Shown: positions 6,784 through 11,504 of the stretch, in pieces
Numbering within the stretch: position 1 is the first letter of the stretch
Layout of the letters: each line of letters starts with the position of its first letter
Origin: Thermoplasmatota archaeon
GTDB lineage: Archaea > Thermoplasmatota > Thermoplasmata > Methanomassiliicoccales > Methanomassiliicoccaceae
Assembly: GCA_022709105.1 (NCBI GenBank)
Contig: JAKIXL010000002.1
Span: 3,392 to 14,895, forward strand
Length of the DNA stretch: 11,504 bases
Direction: 5' to 3'
Notes under the pieces: generated by a model
What the model was told of the DNA's origin: nothing
Databases searched by the model: none
The model's input: the letters and a program-made list of their open reading frames with translations, nothing else
Made by a program: the position numbers and the translations under genes

Positions 6784-7422
6784 GTGAGACCGACCGTCAC
6801 CGTGAACTGCGCCATGACCGCCGACGGCAAGATCGCCGGACGCTCCAGGAGGCAGCTCAGGATATCGTCGCCCGAGGACCTGGCAAGGGTGAAGGAGCTG
6901 CGGGCGGCCTCCGGCGCCATCCTGGTCGGCGTGGGCACGGTGATCGCGGACGATCCGCACCTGACGGTGAAAGATCTTCCGCCGGAGCGCAACCCCCTGA
7001 GGGTGGTCCTCGACCCTCGCGGCCGCACGCCGGACGGCGCGCGGGTCCTGGACGGCCGGGCCCGGACGCTCATCGTGACCTCGGAGGATTGCGAGCGGAA
7101 CTGGGAGGGAGCGGAGACGCTGAGGGCCGGGAAGGGGAGGATCGACCTGGAGCTGATGCTGTCCCGCCTGCACGAGCGCGGAGTTCGTGACCTCATGGTC
7201 GAGGGGGGCGGCGAGACCATCTTCTCGTTCTTCGAGAGCGGCCTCGTCGACCGCTACATGGTCTTCGTCGGCAGCATGATCGTCGGCGGCCGTGGCTCAC
7301 CTACCCCCGCCGACGGCGACGGACTGCCCGAGGACCGCCCGGTGCGCCTACGCCTTGCCGGCTGCCGGCGCCTGGGCGACGGCGTGCTGCTCACGTATGA
7401 GGTCGGACATGGAGCGCCCTAG
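6784..7422 (+). CDS. 2,5-diamino-6-ribosylamino-4(3H)-pyrimidinone 5'-phosphate reductase
   Basis: This 212-residue RibD-C family enzyme is the stand-alone archaeal type. It reduces the ribose of the early riboflavin intermediate with NAD(P)H, in the pathway to FMN, FAD and (in methanogens) F420. It opens with VTVNCAMTADGKIAG (5-19), the family's substrate-binding strand and loop. LARVKELRAASGAILVGVGT (33-52) followed by VIADDPHLT (53-61) is the diagnostic dehydrofolate-reductase-like core. LMVEGGGETIFSFFE (137-151) is the C-terminal cofactor-binding motif. Length matches the archaeal family. It lacks the deaminase domain found in bacterial RibD. The start is GTG 6784, set just after a TATA box and with the family match beginning at once; an ATG start is not available nearby. 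Its last 14 bases overlap the following Mut7-C gene. No other riboflavin gene is in the window. Confidence 0.9.
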   Translation: MRPTVTVNCAMTADGKIAGRSRRQLRISSPEDLARVKELRAASGAILVGVGTVIADDPHLTVKDLPPERNPLRVVLDPRGRTPDGARVLDGRARTLIVTSEDCERNWEGAETLRAGKGRIDLELMLSRLHERGVRDLMVEGGGETIFSFFESGLVDRYMVFVGSMIVGGRGSPTPADGDGLPEDRPVRLRLAGCRRLGDGVLLTYEVGHGAP

Positions 7423-7873
7423 GTTCCTGGCCGACGAGATGCTGGGCACCCTGGCCAGGTGGCTGAGGATGATGGGCTACGACACCGAGTACGCGCGGGA
7501 CCTTCTTGACAACGAGGTGCTCGAGCTGGCCAGGGCCGGGGGGCGCATCGTTCTGACCAGGGACCGGCAGCTCGCGGGGCGCGCCGGGAACGGAGGTCTG
7601 TTCATCACCAGCGACGTGCTGGACGAGCAGTTGGAACAGGTGGTCTCGTTCTTCGGCCTGAGCGGCGGCGCACCGCTCACCAGGTGCACGGTGTGCAACG
7701 CGGAGCTCGAGCGGGCCGGTCGGGAGGCCATGGCCGGCAGGGTGCCGGACCGGGTGCTGTCGGCGCACCACGAGTTCTTCGTCTGCCCGAGGTGCGGACA
7801 AGTGTATTGGAAGGGCACCCACTGGACCAGCATAGTCCAGAGGATGGACAGGCTTCGTTCTCAGAGCCGATAG
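7409..7873 (+). CDS. Mut7-C RNase domain protein with zinc ribbon
   Basis: This 154-residue protein has the two parts of the Mut7-C family. A PIN-like fold comes first: FLADEMLGTLARWLRMMGYD (6-25), then ARAGGRIVLTRDRQLAGRAG and LFITSDVLDEQLEQVVSFF. A treble-clef-like zinc ribbon follows, with Cys93-x2-Cys96 and Cys126-x2-Cys129. The conserved acids Asp9 and Asp52 are in place for metal-dependent RNA cleavage, so it is probably active; the RNA target is unknown. The ending (GQVYWKGTHWTSIVQRMDRL) is typical of the family. ATG 7409 is chosen because GAGGT at 7399-7403 is five bases upstream and the family match starts there; ATG 7397 would add four residues. The gene overlaps the upstream reductase gene by 14 bases and is probably translated by coupling. 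Its 3' end overlaps the convergent gene by 13 bases. Confidence 0.88.
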   Translation: MERPRFLADEMLGTLARWLRMMGYDTEYARDLLDNEVLELARAGGRIVLTRDRQLAGRAGNGGLFITSDVLDEQLEQVVSFFGLSGGAPLTRCTVCNAELERAGREAMAGRVPDRVLSAHHEFFVCPRCGQVYWKGTHWTSIVQRMDRLRSQSR

Positions 7874-8793
7874 TAGTCCTCACTGACGATCTTGCCGGAG
7901 CTGGCATTGACGATGATTATGCCATGGACCCCTTCCACACACCATATCGGTATGTAATATATCCCGCGGTCCTCCAGGTGTATCTCCGCCTCGCGCGGGG
8001 TGACCCTCCGCTTCTCGGTGATGGTGACATGGTTCTCCTCGCGGATGCTCTCTTTGTCGTACGAGTTCACTCGCACAAGCTCGCGCTTCGCGATCCGCCT
8101 GGCGTCCTCGGTGGTTATGGCCGGCTCGAGGGTGCGATGGCTTATCTCCAGGGCGTAAACGACCTCGGTGCGGTCGTTCCACGATTCTACCTTGTGGGTT
8201 AGGGCGTTCACCGAGAGCGTTCCCCGCTCCACGCCCACCTTCTCCTCGCCCATGTAGAGCGGGCAGATGTAGCCGTAAACGTAATGGGGAACGAGCTCGA
8301 GGCGATATCGGAACCCGGATACGGTCTTGCGCGACAGCTCCCGGATGTCCTCGACCCCGAGCACTGGACGCACGATGCGCTCTCCCACCGAGGCGTCCTT
8401 GACGTCCTCGAGCAGCTCGGGCGAGACCAGACGGGGATAGTCCTCGGCCATCAGCTCGTCCACCAGTCCGTGGTCCCGCTCGCCGACGACGCGCTCGATC
8501 CGCGTCCTCCCGATCTCGTGCTCCAACGCGCCCCGGTCCCATACCGTCACCGAGCGGTCCAGGCCGTCCAGGAAGGCCGGGGGGATCGCCTCCAGGGTGG
8601 CGATCACTTTCTTGCCCCTGTGCCCCCTGCATTTTGCTATGAACGCATCGGCAGCAGCGCGGTCGACCGTGCCCATGAGGAATAAGAGAACTTCCTGGCC
8701 GTTCTTGCGGGCGACCATGTGACCATCCCGCTCGATCACCTCGAAGTCACGAGCCTGCAAGATCTCCGCGACCACCTTGGCCAAGGATGTCAA
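7861..8793 (-). CDS. Unknown 310-residue protein: nuclease-like N-terminal domain plus PepSY-like C-terminal part
   Basis: I do not recognise a named family over the full length. Residues 1-96 (LAKVVAEILQARDFEVIERD, GHMVARKNGQEVLLFLMGTV, KKVIATLEAIPPAF, then VTVWDRGALEHEIGR) have the alpha-beta order of restriction-endonuclease-like (Mrr/Holliday-resolvase-like) domains in archaeal proteins. The catalytic PD-(D/E)xK residues are not visible, so it is probably inactive. Residues 157-206 and 268-310 are two beta-rich parts with repeated aromatic strands, closing turns SVNALTHKVESW and IVNASSGKIVSEDYY, and YYIPIWCVEG, a pattern reminiscent of PepSY domains. A basic helical stretch (225-250) separates them. 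There are no membrane segments or signal peptide, so it is likely cytoplasmic. The start is TTG 8793; no ATG or GTG is available upstream in frame, and a TATA box lies about 35 bases before it. The gene is monocistronic and overlaps the end of the Mut7-C gene by 13 bases. Confidence 0.75.
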   Translation of the reverse strand: MTSLAKVVAEILQARDFEVIERDGHMVARKNGQEVLLFLMGTVDRAAADAFIAKCRGHRGKKVIATLEAIPPAFLDGLDRSVTVWDRGALEHEIGRTRIERVVGERDHGLVDELMAEDYPRLVSPELLEDVKDASVGERIVRPVLGVEDIRELSRKTVSGFRYRLELVPHYVYGYICPLYMGEEKVGVERGTLSVNALTHKVESWNDRTEVVYALEISHRTLEPAITTEDARRIAKRELVRVNSYDKESIREENHVTITEKRRVTPREAEIHLEDRGIYYIPIWCVEGVHGIIIVNASSGKIVSEDYYRL

Positions 8794-8824
8794 GAACGCA
8801 CCCTGGCCCCCATAATGGTGGGGT

Positions 8825-8832
8825 CATAAATA
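8825..8832 (-). promoter_or_regulatory. TATA box for the leftward gene at 8793
   Basis: On the minus strand the element reads TATTTATG, centred about 35 bases before TTG 8793. That predicts a start site near 8803 and a leader of about ten bases, consistent with the absence of a clear Shine-Dalgarno sequence. It supports TTG as the true start. Confidence 0.55.
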
Positions 8833-8855
8833 CGTTTCCAGGAGCCTCAGGAACA

Positions 8856-8902
8856 GGGCACGCAATGGCCGGTTCCCAGTCCCTGGCCTGGGCATCGTGC
8901 CC
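8856..8902. repeat. Nested inverted repeat touching the promoter of the secreted-protein gene
   Basis: The outer arms GGGCACG (8856-8862) and CGTGCCC (8896-8902) are a perfect seven-base inverted pair. Inside it CCCAG (8875-8879) and CTGGG (8888-8892) form a second pair. The right outer arm ends exactly where the TATA box (8903) begins, which is where the archaeal TFB recognition element lies. This makes it a candidate operator. A chance origin is possible in GC-rich DNA, since the arms are short. Confidence 0.4.
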
Positions 8903-8910
8903 TTTATCTA
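8903..8910 (+). promoter_or_regulatory. TATA box for the secreted-protein gene
   Basis: TTTATCTA is centred about 40 bases before GTG 8946, predicting a start site near 8930. The short leader would still contain a purine-rich GGGAGAGG at 8931-8938, placed seven bases from GTG, which supports that start codon. Confidence 0.5.
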
Positions 8911-8945
8911 TTCGAACGACCTAGCGCTGAGGGAGAGGTTTTTCG

Positions 8946-11294
8946 GTGGACCGCAAGATGCTGGCCGCTGCCCTGATAGTGGTCTTGCTAATAGCCTCCG
9001 GTCTCGCCGCCGCGCTGCTGCTAACGCCAGGCCGGGGAAGCACGCCTCCGCTGGAGGAGCGGCGTTCCGTGCGAGCATGGGTCGACCTTTCCTCCGTCGC
9101 GGCCGGACCGGTTCGGGACGAGGACCGTTGGGGGAGCGTGGAGACCTTCGCCGGTTCGAGGTCCGGGACGTTGAGCTATTATCGTCAAGTGTCCCTCCGC
9201 CAGACCGCGGCGACCGAGTGCGTCTTACTGGGAGGCGAGGTTTGGTGCATGATGCGCTCCAACACGACCGATGAGGTCCTGATGCGATACACGCCGACCG
9301 TCCGGGGCCCGGGGTGGAACATCTCCTTCGAGTGCTATGCTCCTCAGGCGGGCGACGCCCTTGATCCTGCCAGAGGAGAGAAGCAGATCGGCCTGACCGG
9401 CGCCTTGATCGACCGCCGGGGCATCGCGCTCGCCGCTGTGGACCTGTCCTACGGTACGCCGGACGAGAACTACGTAAGGCTTCGGGACGCTGGAGCCGGG
9501 AACGCCACCTATTTCAGCGAGTCCATGCTCCCCTCGGCCACGTACCGGAACGAGAGGGAGGGCTTCGCCTCGGAGCGTTACCTGGTCTCGTTCCAGAGCA
9601 TGGGCGATGGTCTCTGCACGATCACGGTGCTGCACACCTCCGGAACGATGGTCGGTAGGGGCGCCGTGACCATCCCTCCAGCGTGGGAGGGGCCGGCGCA
9701 GCTGGTGCTGAGCACCACCTCCAAGGTGCTGGTGGTCCAGAGCACCGACCCGGCGGTACCGTGGATGACGGACACTCACAGCGGTGCGTGGATCGTTGAC
9801 AATCTGGCATGCCGCGGCGCCACCGCCCCCTATCCCCTTGCGGGCCCGCTCTACGGTTATGCCTCCGATGCTTCCTCCGTACCATCTGGAAGCTTCCCGG
9901 CTGGCGCCCCGCGCGGGGACGCGGAGGTTACCATCGATGGTGTCAAGGCGGCGTTCAACGCCGCCACCGGAAGGTACGAGGCGGATGTGGCCGCCCGCAC
10001 CATATGGGGTATGGGCGTGAACTACACCATATTGCTGGACGGCGTCACAGTGAACGACTCGATGGAGCTGACCACGACCCTCACGGCCCCCCACGCGACC
10101 GTCAGCGAATGGTGGAACGGTTGGGACTGGGTCAGCGTGTTCGGGCTGGACGACTGCGGGGGCCCGGACAGCGCCCTTAGCTCTTACCGGGACTACCACC
10201 ACCCCCTTACTGCCTACGTGATGTACGTAGGAGGGTCGTCCTCCCAGACCCTGGCATATCCATACTTGGAGATAGGGCTGCACGCCCCGCACGATTGGCA
10301 GGGAGGAGCGATAAAGTTCTGGCGCGACGCTGCCAGGCAAGCCGACGACGGTGTGGGCATGCTGAGGGAAAACTACACCTTCGCCAGTCGATGGGACGCG
10401 CCCGCCAACGGGGGGAGGGGAGATACATACATCTCAATGGCCAATCCCGGGAACAAGGCCACCTACCAGCAACTGTACGCGCTGTACGCGGCCGGCATTC
10501 GCATCGACGGACGCTCCTCGGACAAGGAGGCGGGGTCCCCGGGGAACCATACCCAACTGGGCTCGTGGTACGACGCCGGAGGGTATCAAGGCACCGGTGC
10601 CGGGTGGACGGCCTACCGGCCGATGGATCTCATGGACGCGGCCCGCCTGCTCAGCTGGGACCATGAACGGCCGTGGAACGAATCTTTCGGCCTCGTTAAC
10701 AGCGTCGCGGAGAACCATGGCGTGCTGCGGGTCTATGGGCACCCCAACCGGGCCATCTCCATGCCCGAGCTGCTCTACTGGATCGACGACCCTAAGACCA
10801 ACTACTCGCTGGAGAACTGGAAGGCGACCGACGGGGAGGTCGCCAGCTACATCTACGGGCGATGGTCCACGAGCCTGAGCTACGACACCGGACGCTCGGA
10901 CGCGTCTACCTGGACGTACAACGTCGGCCGGGGCAGCGCCGCCGATGCGGGAGTGTGGAACGTGCCGGTCACCATAGCCATCGATATCCATGGCAGGACG
11001 GTAAGGGACATCACGGTCAAGGACGGGGGAAGGACGATGAGGATGAGCAGCGGCTCTCTGACCGATCTGCACGGCGCCAGGATCATGGATTCTGGGTACG
11101 ACCTCAGGAATGGGATGCTATACGTGTCCGGCATGTGGGCCAACGGCTCTAGCATCTCGGTGACCTTCGCCGACCCTGCCCCTTCGGCCCTTGAAGTGGC
11201 ATGCTCGGCGCCCCTGATCATGCGGGCTGATCGACCAGCAGGAACATATCGCGGCGGAGACATGATGGCGGTATGGACCCCTGCCGCTCAGTGA
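8946..11294 (+). CDS. Secreted or anchored sequon-rich protein, possible polysaccharide-deacetylase-like core
   Basis: This 782-residue protein starts with Lys/Arg and a hydrophobic segment at about 5-27 (LAAALIVVLLIASGLAAALL) without a clear cleavage site, so it is exported or held by a membrane anchor. Ten N-x-S/T sequons (for example NTT, NIS, NAT, NYT, NHT, NGS) suggest archaeal N-glycosylation. Residues about 40-290 are beta-rich with few charged helices, lectin- or carbohydrate-binding-like. A small beta domain follows near 315-375. Residues about 390-610 look like an alpha-beta barrel: VSVFGLDDCGG with Asp402-Asp403, EIGLHAPHDW with His446 and His449, YAAGIRIDGRSS near 514-525, and VYGHPN with His599. 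The order Asp-Asp, His-x-x-His and late His recalls NodB/CE4 deacetylases, although the His spacing (H-x2-H rather than H-x3-H) differs. The last 150 residues are beta-rich. Substrate and activity are unverified. GTG 8946 follows a GGGAGAGG. The stop codon overlaps the next gene. Confidence 0.8.
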   Translation: MDRKMLAAALIVVLLIASGLAAALLLTPGRGSTPPLEERRSVRAWVDLSSVAAGPVRDEDRWGSVETFAGSRSGTLSYYRQVSLRQTAATECVLLGGEVWCMMRSNTTDEVLMRYTPTVRGPGWNISFECYAPQAGDALDPARGEKQIGLTGALIDRRGIALAAVDLSYGTPDENYVRLRDAGAGNATYFSESMLPSATYRNEREGFASERYLVSFQSMGDGLCTITVLHTSGTMVGRGAVTIPPAWEGPAQLVLSTTSKVLVVQSTDPAVPWMTDTHSGAWIVDNLACRGATAPYPLAGPLYGYASDASSVPSGSFPAGAPRGDAEVTIDGVKAAFNAATGRYEADVAARTIWGMGVNYTILLDGVTVNDSMELTTTLTAPHATVSEWWNGWDWVSVFGLDDCGGPDSALSSYRDYHHPLTAYVMYVGGSSSQTLAYPYLEIGLHAPHDWQGGAIKFWRDAARQADDGVGMLRENYTFASRWDAPANGGRGDTYISMANPGNKATYQQLYALYAAGIRIDGRSSDKEAGSPGNHTQLGSWYDAGGYQGTGAGWTAYRPMDLMDAARLLSWDHERPWNESFGLVNSVAENHGVLRVYGHPNRAISMPELLYWIDDPKTNYSLENWKATDGEVASYIYGRWSTSLSYDTGRSDASTWTYNVGRGSAADAGVWNVPVTIAIDIHGRTVRDITVKDGGRTMRMSSGSLTDLHGARIMDSGYDLRNGMLYVSGMWANGSSISVTFADPAPSALEVACSAPLIMRADRPAGTYRGGDMMAVWTPAAQ

Positions 11295-11504
11295 GGCTGT
11301 CCGGCGCGATCGTGATCGTGATAGGCGCCGCCCTCATGGCATATGCAGCACTGGAGGGAGAGCTGTCCTTCGCCCTGGTGCTGATAGTGCCAGTTATCTA
11401 CGGCTCCGGGCCGCTGGCCGCTCTGGCCGCCCTCATGGTCTTCGCCGGCGCGGCGCTCGTTTTCCTGTCGTTCCTCCTGGCCGCGGTTCGTGCAGGCGCC
11501 GAAC
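11291..11504 (+). CDS. Small membrane protein, DUF131-like (partial, runs off right edge)
   Basis: The frame opens with GTG 11291, sharing GTGA with the stop codon of the upstream gene, a typical coupling overlap. Seventy-one codons are visible. The peptide has two or three hydrophobic segments: SGAIVIVIGAALMAYAALEG, then FALVLIVPVIYGSGPLAALA, then ALMVFAGAALVFLSFLLAAV. The VPVIYGSGP stretch, with a Pro and a glycine-rich turn between two membrane segments, resembles the IGPIPIVFG centre of the small archaeal DUF131 (TIGR00304) membrane proteins, of unknown function. The assignment is tentative because it rests on that short pattern and on topology. It is probably in one transcript with the secreted-protein gene. 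Confidence 0.65.
   Translation, partial: MRLSGAIVIVIGAALMAYAALEGELSFALVLIVPVIYGSGPLAALAALMVFAGAALVFLSFLLAAVRAGAE

Noticed and set aside
6682-7173. N-terminal extension of the PAC2-family protein in the same frame
   Set aside because: It would cross the TATA boxes and run antisense through the reductase gene; family similarity starts only at ATG 6681.
7292-7408. Longer start for the Mut7-C protein
   Set aside because: The added 39 residues lie inside the reductase coding sequence and have no family support; GAGGT places the start at 7409.
9225-10340. Minus-strand open frame of about 370 codons inside the secreted-protein gene
   Set aside because: It has no recognisable motif, start signal or hydrophobic pattern; the plus-strand frame has signal segment, sequons and promoter.
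1-11504. CRISPR array, insertion sequence, tRNA or defence cluster
   Set aside because: I saw no regularly spaced repeats, transposase or integrase motifs, cloverleaf pattern, or known defence gene set on either strand.

Overview
The window looks like part of a GC-rich archaeal chromosome. Pointers to Archaea are a PAC2-family proteasome assembly chaperone ending in a proteasome-docking tripeptide, a stand-alone RibD-C type riboflavin-pathway reductase of the archaeal kind, an RtcA RNA cyclase, a Mut7-C RNase with a zinc ribbon, a probable DUF131 membrane protein, TATA-box promoters at the archaeal distance from start codons, and nearly leaderless GTG/TTG starts. A Thermoplasmatota or Methanomassiliicoccales-like host is my guess from protein style and base composition; nothing here proves it. 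I see no mobile element, CRISPR array, tRNA or rRNA.

Layout. The left edge (1-260) holds the start of a leftward gene of unknown function and an AT-rich promoter. Positions 261-885 hold a broken gene: an N-terminal zinc ribbon, a PH-like domain and a C-terminal zinc ribbon split between two reading frames. Positions 1062-1496 encode a small RNase III-fold protein whose catalytic acids are partly replaced. A stretch of about 250 bases without a convincing gene follows, then a VOC-superfamily protein (1743-2120). A large P-type (P2, calcium-type) ATPase (2201-4915) overlaps the start of rtcA (4905-5948). The PAC2-family gene (5914-6681) runs the other way and overlaps the end of rtcA by 35 bases. 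It shares a compact divergent promoter region with the riboflavin reductase gene (6784-7422), which overlaps a Mut7-C RNase gene (7409-7873). That gene meets head-on with a leftward gene (7861-8793) for a 310-residue protein of unusual build. After a promoter region with a nested inverted repeat comes a large secreted or surface-anchored, sequon-rich protein (8946-11294) with a tentative polysaccharide-deacetylase-like core. A small membrane-protein gene follows, starting on its stop codon and leaving the window on the right.

The genes do not form one obvious pathway. This is a dense housekeeping-type stretch with tight overlaps. RNA-related proteins recur (RNase III-like, RtcA, Mut7-C), but on separate transcripts, so functional linkage among them is only a weak suggestion. 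I found no new multi-gene system. The items most worth following up are the degenerate archaeal RNase III-fold protein, the HbYX tail on the PAC2 protein, the secreted putative deacetylase with an inverted repeat touching its TATA box, and the 310-residue leftward protein.
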